From the NCBI RefSeq assembly GCF_008831285.2, contig NC_045143.1, positions 13,603,151 through 13,667,150 of the forward strand: 64,000 nt of DNA, given 5' to 3'. This document shows positions 34,873 through 48,157 of this stretch, in pieces. The notes below the pieces were generated by a model. The model was not told where the DNA came from, ran no database searches, and was given only the letters and a program-made list of their open reading frames with translations. Every line of letters starts with the position of its first letter. Positions within the stretch are counted from its first letter, which is position 1. Source of the stretch: Nymphaea colorata. Taxonomy: Eukaryota; Streptophyta; Magnoliopsida; Nymphaeales; Nymphaeaceae. The position numbers were made by a program, and so were the translations under genes.

Positions 34873-34983
34873 AGTTAGGTTATTCATCTCTGTGATTATG
34901 ATTTGTTGCATTGTTTTTTAGGTATGATGAAGACATAATGTGTAAGAGTAATGGACATCAAAATTTTGACAACCACAATGTTC
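34594..34983. repeat. ~90 bp direct repeat flanking an (AT)n tract
   Basis: 34594-34686 and 34891-34983 both contain GTGATTATGATTTGTT, a T-run with TAGGT, ATGAAGACATAA, GTGTAAGAG and ATCAAAATTTTG. They are about 297 bp apart and diverged. Between them lies (AT)n at 34808-34870. The function is unknown. Confidence 0.7.
34808..34870. repeat. (AT)n microsatellite, 63 bp
   Basis: Uninterrupted AT repeat between the two diverged ~90 bp direct repeats. Confidence 0.95.
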
Positions 34984-35689
34984 TATCATGTTTTTAGAAG
35001 CTAAAGATATCCAAATGGGTTCATTTTGTTAATGAGAACTATAGTATTTTACAAAGGCTTGTGGATTCAGCACAGAGATGCGAGCTTGATAGCATCAACG
35101 TTGTTCTTGTTGAAGATTGTCTGAATGATGCACATGTTGTTGATCTCGAGCACGTATATTGTTATCTACCGTAATGGAAATAGTATTGGTCAATGTTGCA
35201 CATAATGCATTATTTTGAAGTTTGGTTTTGTGAATGGTAACAAAGACTAGCTAACTGATGGAAGTATTTGATCTTAATTATTTTTTGTCTTAGTTGTCTG
35301 AATTGCTAATGGCAATGGTGGTAATTGCAAATTCATATTTAATAACTATATCATATGCACAGAAAATATTGATTTGCTATATTAAGGGCTATTTTATTGA
35401 TTAGTTCTTATGTTATATATTGTTAGAATAATAACTGCAGTAATTTTTGGTTTTTAATTTGAGATTGATTATACCACTGCTAGTACATATATGCTACTTT
35501 CTTTTCTCACTCAATTCATATTATTATGTAGATTGTTTGTCTTATTACTAATGATATATGATATATATCTAATTTCCCACTCAAACAAAAAAATCTCATT
35601 CAATAGTTTGACGTTAAGCTGTCATACTTTCTACAGTAGTATATTGACGTTAATTAATTGTGTAAGTTTTTACAAAAGCTCATTCAAGT

Positions 35690-35920
35690 TTGTCGAACCT
35701 TAAGCGAGTCAAGCTTGATTTATGGTAAAGTAATAGTCCATATATTCAAACAAGTTTGTCAAGCCTTAATCGAGTCGAGCTCAAGCTCAACACGTAACTC
35801 TCGAGTCAAAGTTGAGCTGCTTCTGTCGAGCAATTCTAGAGCTCGAGCTTGATGTTTCATTAGTCAAGTCGAGCTGGAGCTGGCTGAACTCGGGCTCCAC
35901 TCGGCTCGTGTTCACCCCTA
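35690..35920 (-). mobile_element. hAT-like terminus with AGCTCGAG-rich subterminal repeats
   Basis: The segment ends at 35920 with the complement of TAGGGGTGAACACGAGCC, a common plant hAT/MITE terminus. It is preceded by many GAGCTCGAG/GTCGAGC words. The opposite end was not located. Similar wording occurs at 37750-38104. Confidence 0.4.
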
Positions 35921-35952
35921 ATTAGCAGTCTCCTGATGTTCAGGATTTATAG

Positions 35953-35956
<4 letters not shown>

Positions 35957-36016
<60 letters not shown>
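35957..36016. repeat. (AT)n microsatellite, 60 bp
   Basis: Uninterrupted AT repeat shortly downstream of a hAT-like terminus. Confidence 0.95.
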
Positions 36017-36018
<2 letters not shown>

Positions 36019-36489
36019 TATATGTACACAATAGTACATATGAAATTGACATTACAAAGGAGGAAAGAAATGTCTCAGAGAGAGATAACAGACACATGAG
36101 GGTTTTGAAAAAACCCTACTTCTTTCTAGGGATGGGATAGTTTCCAATAAGAATGCAAAAACATGTTCAAAGAGAGTATGAGAATACTTGGTTCTTTGTT
36201 GTCTTTTGTCTGCCATTGGTTAACAGAAACACACTTATGGAATAATATACCAAACGCACTCTAAAAGCATCTGTCATTCTTATCAAAAGTCGGCTTGAAT
36301 ATGGCCTGTTCCAATTTTTGTCCAATCACTATCCAATCTAAGATCGCCATGTGCTATGCGCTATTCATAATTTTAATTGTTCAGTTATTGCTACAGTGTT
36401 TGTTAATTTTCAGCTAGCTTTTAACCTTCAATTAACAGCCTGACGTACTGGATTGAATTTATGATTACTTACGGCCACCTGGTTATATG

Positions 36490-36690
36490 CCCCAAAGCTT
36501 GGGCATCCACCCGACCCAAATCTGAGTTTGAGTTCAGCCCCACAATTTAAACTCTAGGACTTGGGCTAATTAAAATAAAAAATATTTTTTAAAATATAAA
36601 AAATATTTTAATAATAAATATAAAACAAAAATAATATTAAAAAATATCGAACTGAATTGGCCCCATCGGGCCGACCCGAACCTGTTTTTT
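36490..36690. mobile_element. Short GGGCCGACCCG-flanked AT-rich segment, hAT-MITE-like
   Basis: GGCATCCACCCGACCC at the left and CATCGGGCCGACCCGAACC at the right flank an A/T-rich core. This resembles the imperfect GC-rich subterminal sequences of plant hAT elements. No precise inverted repeat or target duplication was confirmed. Confidence 0.3.
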
Positions 36691-36699
36691 TTGGCCAAG

Positions 36700-37745
36700 T
36701 ATCAGATACCTGGTTTGATATCTAGCCTTATATGCACTAAATTTCATGCATCAACATGGTTAATGACAAAAGTACATTTCGTTTACATAGGAAAATATAA
36801 GTTTAAAAGTGAAACGACTATAAAGGACATTATTTTTTTTTTAATTACAAAAACATCTCCCTTTTTTATTGTGTAATTTGAGCACTTGGCCCACACAACC
36901 GACGTTGGTGTTTACTTGTTTTATAGGGAGACCTAAAAGGAAAAGCTTCGTGCACATGGGTGTACAGGAAAAATTGTGGAAGGGTGGCAACGACAAAAAT
37001 CTTTTTATTAAAAATAATAAAAAAATTAAAAGCGTAACAAATTATATAAAAAAAATAAAAATGTCTGAAATGTCTATTTCCTTTATAAAAAAATTTCAAA
37101 ACTGTCCTCACCCTTTTTGATCCACATTTGTTACGTTTACATCTCGGCATGCAATTCAATCAGGTGCCAAATGGCTTTATAAGGTTGAGTTTCATAGAAT
37201 GTCTAATACGTTCAAGAGATCGATAGTTTTGAAAAATCAATAATAAAGTAGAAGACTGACTGACTGTTGAGTTGGTCCAAACAACCGGTAGGTTTGTCCT
37301 GAACCAAGGAGGCATGGAGGACCAGAACCTTCTTTTTTTTTATTTTATTTTTATTTTTATTTTTATTTAACCATCTAGAGATTTTGTCGCTCATCTAGAC
37401 CCGAACTTATTGGACGACTGAGTTGAAAGATTGTTGGTTTGAGGTAGATCAATCGCTCGACTGTTCAGGCTTAGTTAGCAGAGGAAAGCGATCCAACCCT
37501 CCTTCCAATCCTTTCTCCAACCATTCCCTGAACATGTATAAAAGAGTTAACTAGATAAGCTGATCAGCTCAGCTTGCTGTGCGTGTCCTAGGTCTAAAGG
37601 TTAAAACTTATTGAAATCTGAAGTGGCATTTTTCACAACTAAACAAGTTTAGGGTTCAATTTTACTCCTTTTAGTTTTAAAATGAAGTTATTTTTTTTCA
37701 CATGAACCTAGATCTGTAACAGAATTAGAGCTCTTTTAATCCCGA
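36700..37745. other. Intergenic DNA, no gene recognised
   Basis: A/T-rich with poly(A) and poly(T) runs (for example 37328-37368, T/A only). Short frames on both strands are Lys/Ile/Phe-rich translations of those runs. I see nothing supportable. Confidence 0.4.
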
Positions 37746-37749
37746 CATG

Positions 37750-38104
37750 TAGGGCTGCACAATGAATTGAGCCAAGTCAAGATCTGACTCGTTTACAAAT
37801 GACTCCAGCTCGAGTTCAGATGTATGCTCGAAATATTAAATGAGTTGAATTTGAGTTGTAAGAACTCAAATTCAACTCATTTAAACTTGGGTTGGCTTGA
37901 CTACACAATGAATGTTGAAACATAACGAGAGAATAGTTAAACGAGTCCCAAGTAATCAAGTTAAAAGAAACGAGTCAGATTTAACAGAAACAAGTTCAAC
38001 GAGTAAATGAGTCGAGCTCGATGCCATATTGTCAAGTTGAATTTGAGCTTCTTCTATGGTCCTCGACTAGAGTTCGAGTTCGAGCTCAAGCTTTTTGAGT
38101 AGGG
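37750..38104 (+). mobile_element. hAT-MITE-like segment rich in GAGTTCGAG words
   Basis: It starts TAGGGCTGCACAATGAA and ends GCTTTTTGAGTAGGG, with repeated GAGCTCGA, GAGTTCGAG and AACTCAAATTCAACTC words inside. The composition matches the segment ending at 35920. The terminal inverted repeat is weak. Confidence 0.35.
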
Positions 38105-38304
38105 ACAGAAACAAGGTGGGGGGCAAAAAATTTTTTCAAAAAAAAAATATTTATCTTATATAAAAATTATTGAAAATGATATATCGGCTCCTATCAAAAT
38201 TGGAAACTATAAATAGGCCCCCCTTATGAAAAATTCCTAGCTCCGCCCTGTTTCTGAGTGAGTTCGATTTGGCTCATATGAAACCCTACTGAAATGTAGT
38301 TCTT

Positions 38305-40560
38305 GTGGAAATTATTTGGCTCATCTGACCCCTCTTGTATAAGTTTGTTTTCAACTGGCTGTTGGAATGTCCTTGATGGTTACCATCTGGCCCTTCTTCA
38401 GAAGTGTGGGGCGAGCTGGCTGTTGCTAAATCTAGGATCATTACTTGTCATGGTTGATGCTTTCTTTTCTTTCCCTCTCTCAAATGTCAGAGGGGAATCC
38501 AGACCTGAACCTTCTAATTTCAGTTGAGCAGCAGCAAAATTCCCCTTCAAGACATTGGTAATAGACTACTGTATTAGTGTTTTTATGAATCTGTTCTACA
38601 CACTGAGGTAGACTCATGAAATGTTAGTTTATAATATTTCATGAATATGCCCTAATTTTTAAGATAGATTCACACCCCCGAGTCTTCCTGTTACCAGATG
38701 CTCTTTTGGTCTGCCCCCAGTATGCATAATTGCAAAGGTACCTTGAAAAATAGAGCATGGTTTCATCCCAGCTTCCAATCTCATGAGACTGGGTCCAAGC
38801 AGGCTGTTTAGCTTCCACCGGAGATTTTCTGCAAAGTGGCTGCAGCAAGCAATACAAGCAAACAAAGTTCTTCGTCCAATTTACAGCCTTCAAACTGAAA
38901 GGGGTTGGCAATTCATCACATGGGAGTGACACTTCTCTTAAGAACCTAATACATCTCTGCCCAACCCAGCTTGCCTACTTAGTTTGTTGCAGAGAAAAGT
39001 AAGAAGAGACAACTATGCTAAACGTAAGCGGTAGATGCATCCTGATCAATTTTGCAATTCTTCTTTTCCAAACACACTTTTGATGCCAACAGTTAGTTGT
39101 TGCCAGAACAAGCTTCATGCCATTCCAATTTCATCGGATGTTTTTAGGTGAATTCCAATGACCCACTAGCAGAGCCTGAAATTTTTGGCTGGTGGAGGCA
39201 CTAGTTCAATAACCTTAATGTTTAAGGGGCACCTATAAACAATCAAATATATAAAATTATTAACATAAAAATAAGTAAACTTTGTGAGGCTATGTGTTCA
39301 ATACCAGTCACCATGTGGCTCCGCCACTTCAATGAGCAAACCTGAGTCACAAAACACAGACTATAGGTAGTCTACTTTTACTTGTTTCGTCCTTGTTTCC
39401 AATAGCCGAGAAAGTTGGAGACAGCAAAAGCTTTTAACCTGTTCTGATGGAACTAGGAAAACACAGACACACACACACATACACACACAAAATTCTGTAT
39501 ATAACTTCCTCTTATTCTGTAGGACCTCTAGAAATGCATGAACGTACCATGCTGCTGGTACCAGCATGGTTTAAGAGGCACCCTATTAAGGATATTCTTA
39601 TTCATCATCATAATGTGTACACTCTATCTCGGACAACCAGTCGGGTTGGTGGCGTGTAGTAACCACGTCTTCAGTTCGATACTTGGAGGATGCTATCTCG
39701 ATGGTATTGAAGAGTGTTGAACTTGGAATTAGGAATGCTGCTGTGGAAACTAAGTGGACCAGTTCTTGTCCCCGCCCCCCTCTTTCTCTCTCTCTCTCTC
39801 TGTCTTCACACACACACACACACATACATACATAAATACATATATATATATATATATATATATCTTGACCAATATGCACAAAGAGTTGGAATCCTAAATC
39901 CTGAGAAATGGGAAAAAACTGTGGATGCTAGATGGCAGTCATAGTTGGAAGCCCGTTTGCATCGCTCTCGATAAAAGCCAAGCCCAGATCTGCCAGAAAT
40001 AGGGCTTTGTTACTGCTTTCCAGAGAGTTTTGGTTAATCTTTTTCCAGTCAAATTATTCTGAAAATGGAAAAAATAAAGCGTAAATTTCCAAAGAAGAAG
40101 CTCAGCTGCCAAAAATAGTCATAGAAGATTTGGTTATTCATTCAAGTAATTGCATGCCACCAAGCTTTCAACTTGACAGGAGCTCAACTTGATAAAAGAT
40201 CATTAGTTTATTAAGAATATTTATCAATAACCAAATTGCTTCAGAAAGGCACAAAGGATCTACTGGGTAGGAGTGGCCAGCGAAAATAATTGAAAAGACA
40301 TCACACATGAAATCCACCAGTGCCGATTCCTCGCCATAAACATGAAGACATACATAAATGGTATTATGCCGGTCAACTTGGTAGGAGAAGTGCTGTTCCT
40401 TGTTTGAGCAGCTAAAGTTAGGGGAGTAAAATCTTGATATGAATGTGTAATAGAAAGAAATATTGGAAAATACTGAAGGACTCTTGTTAAGAAAAAGGCA
40501 ATAAGCTCAACGGCATCTTGAGAAGGGAGATGTATATGGTCGAGAAACATTATACTTTTA
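38305..40560. other. Intergenic DNA; short coding-like stretches, none recognised
   Basis: Short frames at 38303-38527 (+) and 38639-38932 (-) have protein-like composition but no recognised domain and no clear splice partners. The rest is AT-rich and noncoding with a compound microsatellite at 39784-39863. Confidence 0.3.
39784..39863. repeat. Compound microsatellite (CT)n(CA)n(CATA)n(TA)n
   Basis: CT, then CA, then CATA/AATA, then TA units with few interruptions. Confidence 0.95.
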
Positions 40561-41064
40561 ATTTCCTTTGGTTATTTCCAGTCTTTACATAAGCGTTACA
40601 CGGGGAGGCTTTCAAGATCATGAATACAAACATCTTCCAAGAATACTCGAAAACTTGCAATCTAAATTTTCCAAGCATTTTATGGCTTCCAAGAATTTTT
40701 AGGGAGGTCAAAAGCCTTCATTTATCCCAGTCTTTATATTTCTTGATTGGATTTGAATAAAAAATTTTAAGATCCAATCCCAATCATAAATTATTTTAAC
40801 AGTTCTATGTCATTAAACTCGGAACCAACAAGGTAAGGCAGGCGTCATGGCACGAAAAACCATCATTTGTGCAATTCCAAGCTGTATAACACCCATCGCC
40901 AACAAGATACACCAATGAGGTCCACCCACCGCACTTTCTCCAATGCTCCCACAGGGGGGTGGGATGAGGGGAAAGGAATACAGTGCATGCATTTATACAA
41001 AAACAAATTATCAGGTCAATCTGTTATATTTTATGGGGCTACTTTCTATCGAAAACCAGCATTG

Positions 41065-42035
41065 GTGAAGAAGGAAAAGCGTTGCACTTTGCACTTCATT
41101 GATTAAGGCTGCACAACTTTAGATGACAAAACTCGAAACGAGCATAGTAATAGTGTCTGTGAGACTACGTTTTCGTGCTGTTCTAACCTTGAATCGTCCA
41201 CTCCAAAACATCTTAGACATTCTCAGAAAATGTCATCGAATTAACTTTCAACAGTAAATGACAGCTTCACACAGAGAAACAACACTCTGGAATACAATGA
41301 AACTTGCAATCAGAGGGATCAACCTCATTACCTCTAGAAAATAGGCATGTCAGATATCAAATACACCGGTTAAATTTCAGCTTTAGTACTCGAACGTTCA
41401 AGCAAAACTGAGCTCTATTAAACTTGAATCCTTGTACAGCCATATCAACAGCACTGCGACTGAAAGATTGAGAAAGAAGAAAAGAAGCTTCTCCACAACG
41501 CAAAAGTAGAGGACCAAGATGGTGGTGTCAGATGTCATCAGCAGAACTTGTGAAGAAGGAAAAGCGTTGCACTTTGCACTTCATTGATTAAGGCTGCACA
41601 ACTTTAGATGACAAAACTCGAAACGAGAGTAGTAACAGTGTCTGTGAGACGACGTTTTCGTGCTGTTCTAACCTTAAATTGTCCACTCCAAAACATCTTT
41701 GCCATTCTCAGAAAATGTCATCGAACTAACTTGCAACAGTAAATGACAGCTTCACACACAGAAACAACACTCTGGAATACAATGAAACTTGCAATCAGAG
41801 GGATCAACCTCATTACCTCTAGAAAATAGGCATGTCAGATATCAAATACACCGGTTAAATTTCAGCTTTAGTACTCGAACGTTCAAGCAAAACTGAGCTC
41901 TGTTAAACTAGAAATCCTTGTACAGCCATATCAACAGCACTGCGACTGAAAGATTGACAAAGGAGAAAAGAAGCTTCTCCACAACATAAAAGTAAAGGTC
42001 CTAGATGGTGGTGTCAGATGTCATCAGCTGAACTT
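41065..42035. repeat. Tandem duplication, ~485 bp x 2
   Basis: Copy 1 is 41065-41549 and copy 2 is 41550-42035. Both run from GTGAAGAAGGAAAAGCGTTG to CAGATGTCATCAGC.GAACTT. Differences by eye are scattered single bases (for example GAGCATAG/GAGAGTAG, CTTGAATC/CTAGAAATC). No coding frame or domain is seen. High identity suggests a fairly recent unequal exchange. Confidence 0.9.
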
Positions 42036-42193
42036 CAAAACAAAATCCAAAAGACTAGGGCAGAATGCACTAATGAAAGCCAAGTATAGGTATCCTGCTG
42101 CAGCCTTCAAAGACAATACTGATTTAAAAAAGAAAAAAGAAAAAAAAAAAAGTTGTATATCATCCAAACTACATACTATATAGTTGAACCCAA

Positions 42194-43085
42194 TGTTGTT
42201 AAGGTGTCGCCTAGGCCACTCCTAGGCATGGACTAGGCCACAGTCCACACCCGATGCCTAACTCCATCACTTAGCCGATGTGTGGTGCTAGCACCTAGGT
42301 GTGCCTAGGCTGGACTAGGCACCAGCACGCCTAGTCCATGGGAAGGTTCTACAAGTTGTTATAATGTATATTATATGTTATAATCTGTTGTAATGTATAT
42401 TATATGTAGTTATGTACTGATTTGATATGATTTTTGTTTGAAATGATTCAAATGAAATAGTCTATAAGGTACTACATAAAAGGGATTTCAATTCATAACA
42501 GGATATACAGGTTCTTTACAACAGAATTCATATTTAGTTTTTCTATTGCAGTACTTTATCTAGAGAAACAGTTGTTTTAGAGTCAGAATGTTTTTAGGTA
42601 TGTGTCTGGCATCGGATTCTGATAGGATCTGATCCTAAGAAATGCAAACATTGTGTCCAGTATGTAGACAAGAATGACATGTCTTCTTTTGTGTATCAAA
42701 CTAAGGCATCGGCTAGAAGAGAACAAAAGAGTTTTCCAGTATGTAAACAAGCTGGAAATGTACTGTTAGTCTGTCATCTAAACTAGAGCATAACAGTTTT
42801 TCATGTTTTACTTTTTGGCTTTACTTAGAAAGTGTAATCATTCAATTAAAACAGAACATAATAGCTTTTCATGTTTTACTTTTTTGTACCACACGTGTCT
42901 GTGTTAGTGGTGATAGCCACACCTGGAATAGAAGATTACAGTTCAGTCAGTAAGTACATAATTTTATTATGTAATAGCTAACATAACTAAAAAAATTAAT
43001 AAAAAAACGGTCACCTTTTTTGCCTAGGTGCCTAAGTCCTAGGCGCTGCCTGGAGCCCAGGCAGCGGCTGAGTGCTTTGACAACA
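42194..43085. mobile_element. GCCTAGGC-rich DNA element with imperfect inverted ends
   Basis: The left end reads TGTTGTTAAGGTGTCGCCTAGG. The right end, complemented, reads TGTTGTCAAAGCACTCAGCCGC and has GCACCTAGGCAAAAAAGG further in. Both ends are full of GCCTAGG/CCTAGGC words, while the 42350-43010 core is AT-rich and noncoding. This type of terminus is common in plant non-autonomous DNA elements. No matching target duplication was found, so the class is open. Confidence 0.5.
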
Positions 43086-43089
43086 TAGG

Positions 43090-44715
43090 CTGCACCAACT
43101 TCAAAAATACAAACTAGAAACATAAAAAATATAACCATTTTTCACGTTCTACATGTTTGAATGTGCTTGTTCTTCAAGTAAATTACTGTTCCTCTTCAGG
43201 CTATGTAAATATATCCATTATTTACTTTTTAGTTGTCATGAATTTTGCCACTCACATCTTATGTGTCAACATCTACAAGCATGAAACAAGAATTTCTATT
43301 CCAAATGGATCATGATTGACTATAAGAATCCATCTGAAGATGCGTTCACATACTATGCCGTACTAGATTGGATGATAAACTAATAGACTCTATTAAACAT
43401 ATAAGTGATTCAAGAAAATTCACTGCAAAGGCTACAAATAAAATCCATGCACCTTGCTTCTTGTTAGGCAGCCATCTTAGATCTTACATTTTCAATAATA
43501 TAATTTTTCTTCTTAAATACTAACAAGGACTTGACATTAAGGACCTAACGTTACATGATCAGAAGCAGGTGGACTCAACACTTTGAACTTCAATGGGTTT
43601 CAGGTCATCCTTTTCTTGAGGCCACTCTGCCATGGATTTCAGGTCATCCTTGTGAAATATCACTACCACTGCCATTAGGGCCATTATCCATGGCCAGTTG
43701 CCAATCTTTAAGCTTCCCATGTACCCAAGTTTTAGAGAATTCATAATCTACTAATCCTAATTAACTGCGTATGCTATGTACATTCCAAGGCCGATGACAA
43801 CTTAAACCTTTCTTGCACATTTTGTTCTCTTTGTGTAGAAGATATCATCTCATATACCAAAATCAGTCGCTCAATTGCTGGGAGCATAGAGGGGAACCTC
43901 AACTCCCCGTTTCTGGCATGCTATAGTTCTGTTAGTCTCTCGACAACGGGAATGGGAGATTACCGGTCAGCCAGATGCTTCGCGAACCACCGGTGAATTT
44001 CATTGAACTTCCATCACAATATTAAGAAGCGAGGTCCAAGAATAAAGAAGTAGAATGATGGAGTGAATACGAGCTGTGGCTAATACCCAAGGCATAGGAG
44101 AAGGAACAAGATACTATGGGATCCAATTCTTTCTTTGAGTTCAACAATGTGAACACAGTATAGACTATCTATCACCAACATTATCCATTGCAGCACTCCA
44201 TAAGCTTCCCGTGTACAGACCTCAGAAAACTCTTAAGGCTCATGCACTCTTAAACTTTTCTTGCACCCAAACAAATTCTCGTCACTCCTTGTATAGAAAA
44301 TATCCTTCTTGTATAAGAGATCGGTAACAACATAAGATAGGTCCAAATTAGCGAATTGACCTTCAACAATGTGAAGATAATATACGCTACCAAACCTTGG
44401 AGCATGGAACCCATGAGTCTGTCCTATGAAAAACCTTATGAAAGGGACACTCAGCATCCAAGATTTCTAAAGGTGGCATTTAATAAAAATATGGGGACCC
44501 TAGAAGCTAGAGTCAGTTCTTAAGGAGTGTTCATCAAAAACCAACCTCAATAGCACTCTCATTAAGTAACTAAAACTTCTAAAACAGAAAATGCAAATTG
44601 TGCTCAATAACTGTAAGCTGCTCCTATAAAAAATTATTAACTTGAGCAGTATCATGTGGTTTGTAATGTTCCAAGAATTAACTACTAGTGTAGTCTATGA
44701 TGAAAATTCGGTACC
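43090..44715. other. Intergenic DNA; duplicated motif, no gene recognised
   Basis: AT-rich noncoding sequence. Two diverged stretches (about 43790-43870 and 44250-44320) share CTTAAAC.TTTCTTGCAC and TGTA(T)AGAA.ATAT and might be remnants of one decayed minus-strand reading frame. No domain is identifiable. At 43600-43660 a GGTTTCAGGTCATCCTT phrase is repeated once. Confidence 0.3.
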
Positions 44716-44717
44716 AA

Positions 44718-44734
44718 CCCCCCCCCCCCCCCCC
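44718..44734. repeat. Homopolymer C17
   Basis: Seventeen C residues in a row, uncommon in this AT-rich window; the exact length may be affected by sequencing error. Confidence 0.9.
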
Positions 44735-45294
44735 AACAAGTGCAAAAAGAAAAAAGGATGTTTACTAATTGGATCCAAACGCAGATTGGATCAATCCAAA
44801 CTGTATTGTGTTTTATTTATTTATTTATTTTTTTGGGGCTGCTTACTGATGGCATTCTTGTAATTTCTTAAACGATTAAGGGTATTCTTGTACACTAACA
44901 GTTGTAAACATAACTATATAATAAATGAATAGTCCAGCTATCCCAGTCAGCCGGAATTCCCCTACCATTATAGCATCTTCTCTCACGTCTCTTCTTCATC
45001 TCTAAAAACTGATATGGTATCAATGTTGCTAGCTCAGCAGGTTCCGACATCCCTTCTAAACAAAAGTTTGCTTAAAGATATCTTCTAGTCTCTTCCAAGT
45101 CAAGAAATTTCTTGTTCCTTCTATCCTTGTCCTAAATTTCTAGAACACCCAGCTTTTCTTAATCTTCTTTTCTTCTGCTACAGATTCATTAATCTGTTCT
45201 GTTTTGCTCTCCACCTCTCCTTTTTATTCTATTTTTCTTGGCATCTGAATGTGATATTTGTAGGTGTTGCCTCTGTTTTACCATTATAGCATCT

Positions 45295-45402
<108 letters not shown>

Positions 45403-46124
45403 TGCCATCTCACAATATTTATATCAGAAAAGATCATTATTTGGGTTCTCATTATCATCTGTTTTGTGTTAAATCTGGTTTCCGGTGTGAGATCTAATAT
45501 TTTCAAATCAGATCCAATTATCGTGTCTCAGATCTTCCGTTAGAGAATTTTTTGATTTCTATCATTCATCTTGAGGTGTGAATCTGCCAGCATCAATCAA
45601 GGCAAGTATGTGCTGTTTTGAATTCCCACTGACTTTTTATCATCGGGTTTTTCTCGTTTTTTTTTGTTCTTATTCCTGCGGATTCATCCTTTCTCAATCT
45701 GGCCTATCCTCAACTTTTCTCAAACTGCTTGTTCTCAATAAATAGAATTCTTCAATTTTTGACTTGGAAGAAGCAGATAATTCCTTCTATAAGGAGTTGG
45801 GGTCTCCTTTGTCATCTGGATACCAGTTCCTCCAAAATTCATCTTACATGAATAACAGGATAATAAAGACAGCTTCTGGTGTGTTCATTAGGAACCTATG
45901 TCACGTGACTGCTTCTAAATGGCTGCCACACCCGTGTCAACGTTGGTTCTGGTACTGGTGCTTCTCCAACACATCATCTCCGGTTCAGTCAGCCAAAACG
46001 GGTCAAAACTGATCATCTTAAATGTGCACATAACTAAACTATCTCTAATACAAAAAAGTTTATATGTAATATAGAATATAGATAAATAAGGCTACTAAAT
46101 AGTTAAATAATTATTTAACAAATG

Positions 46125-46177
46125 ATATATATATATATATACACACACACAGATACATACATACATACATATATATA

Positions 46178-46214
<37 letters not shown>
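46125..46214. repeat. (AT)n / (AC)n / (ATAC)n microsatellite
   Basis: AT run, AC run, then CATA repeats and a second, longer AT run. Confidence 0.95.
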
Positions 46215-46216
<2 letters not shown>

Positions 46217-47110
46217 TCATTGCACCTGTACCTAATTTTTTTTGAAAAATTGCCGCATCCACACCCGTATCCATGCGACATAGCTAGGAACACAAACTAT
46301 GTTAATTGGGAAAGAGGTCAATGTTGGCAGCCTATATTTCATCACATTTGTCAAAGGAGGGTAGCAATTCCAAATGGTTGTATAGCAAAGCAGTTATGGG
46401 CAGGTTGATTTACAAATATTCAAAAACCATGACAAGAATTTTGTTTTTTAAGCATGAATTTCGGATGATGAGGAAAGACTCCATGGCCATCATTGAATAT
46501 CTAAACAATATGAACCGCATAACGGATCATCTGGTTTTATTGGATGCCCAATAAGTGACAGCAAAATAATCCTCAATCCATTAAATCTTGAGAGAACTGG
46601 AGTTTGACTACATGTTCCCAGACTCCAATCTTACATTTACTAGAGCTCCCTAAGTTTAGGATTTGTTTGCCAAACTCCTACCACATGAAAGGACTTCAAT
46701 AGAGAGATCCACACAAGGACATGCTCAGCATTTTCTCGTCCCAGGAATGGTCTACGGACAAGGTAAATGTGGCCATGGATATCAAGCAAAAGTTGGACAA
46801 AGAAGTAACAATGTAGAGGTTGTGGGCTTTGGCCTATGCCTAATATTCCTTCAAAGTTTCAATATGAGAGACTATTCTCACTTGTTATATGTGCAGAAAG
46901 AAAGGACATATGAAAGTGAGCTGTTTAGTTCTAACTTCTAACTTCTGAATAAAGGAAGTTTCAGATTTTCAGCAAACTAAATAAGAGCTTGAGGCCCATG
47001 GAGAAATGAAAGAATTGCTAATGTCTGACTTCCCACTGCTGAATCTGAAACAAAAAGAACAGGGAATGTAGTATGTGGATTCTCAGGTGGTTCATGTGAT
47101 TGGACATGTA

Positions 47111-48150
47111 TGTAACCTCTCAAATCCTATTTTATGATTTAGTAGACAAGGTATAGTCATGGAGATGCATCTCATAATCTTGTCTCTCATATTGGGAACA
47201 TTGCTATTTATATGACATGCTTCAATCAAATTTATTCTCTTTTCTACATGTCAAGGATCTTCATGATTAGAAAACAGTCGCTAAAAAAAAAGATAAGGAA
47301 ACATGTAGCTTTTCCAATAAGTTGCTTCTAGTTGTGCTCAATTTGCTTGTTCCACCTTGAGACAATGGGTAGTACCAAGCACATTTATAAAGACACCTCC
47401 AAGTTCAATGTTATACAACCTAACATGGCCCATCTAGACAAGGACCAAAATCTCATGCACTCTTTTTTCTTACAGGTGTTCAAGAAATCAAGGATGTCAT
47501 TCATGTGATGCATATAATTATAAACCAGTAGTATTTCTTCCATGTCATCATTAGAACTCTCATATGTTTCTTTGTTTTTTCTTGAATCTGAATTACCATC
47601 AGATGATATCTCAATGATCACATCAAACCTACACATATATGCATCAAGTCTGGATCTCAAGCTTATTGGATCCATTATAAATAATCTAGTGATTAATTTT
47701 GTTTGGATCATCTAAATGGATATAATAGATGAAATGGAAATGGGATAAAAAAGAAAAACAATTCAAATATTCAAATGAACATAGATCCAGAAGAACTATG
47801 ATTGAATATCATCAAAACGAGGCACCCTAGAAAACAACTCCAGCAACACCATAAGGTGCATGCCAGAAAACAGGAGACAAACAGCAAGGAAAACCACATG
47901 TTTTCTTGTTCCTCTTTTCTCATTTAGTTTTCTCCAAAAAAACTAGGAAAAGGAGAAGACCTCTGGTGGCACCCAAGGCCCCGTTCAAGGACTCCCAGAA
48001 CTGTCAAACAGAGATATTAAATAGGGCACTCAACGGCACCCTTTTCTCCCCTATACACTCTCAGTAGCACATAGGGGCACCCATCCCCTCACTTTGGTGA
48101 GACCTCTGACAACATCCCCTAGTGCTCAGTTGCTCATTAAAGGGAGGAGC
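47111..48150. other. Intergenic DNA, no gene recognised
   Basis: Decayed sequence after the Copia gag remnant. A short minus-strand frame at 47385-47711 has a Copia-gag-like look (SRLDAYMCRFD) but cannot be tied to a domain. From 47960 the sequence becomes rich in GGCACCC/GGGCACC words. Confidence 0.3.
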
Positions 48151-48157
48151 AAGGCTG

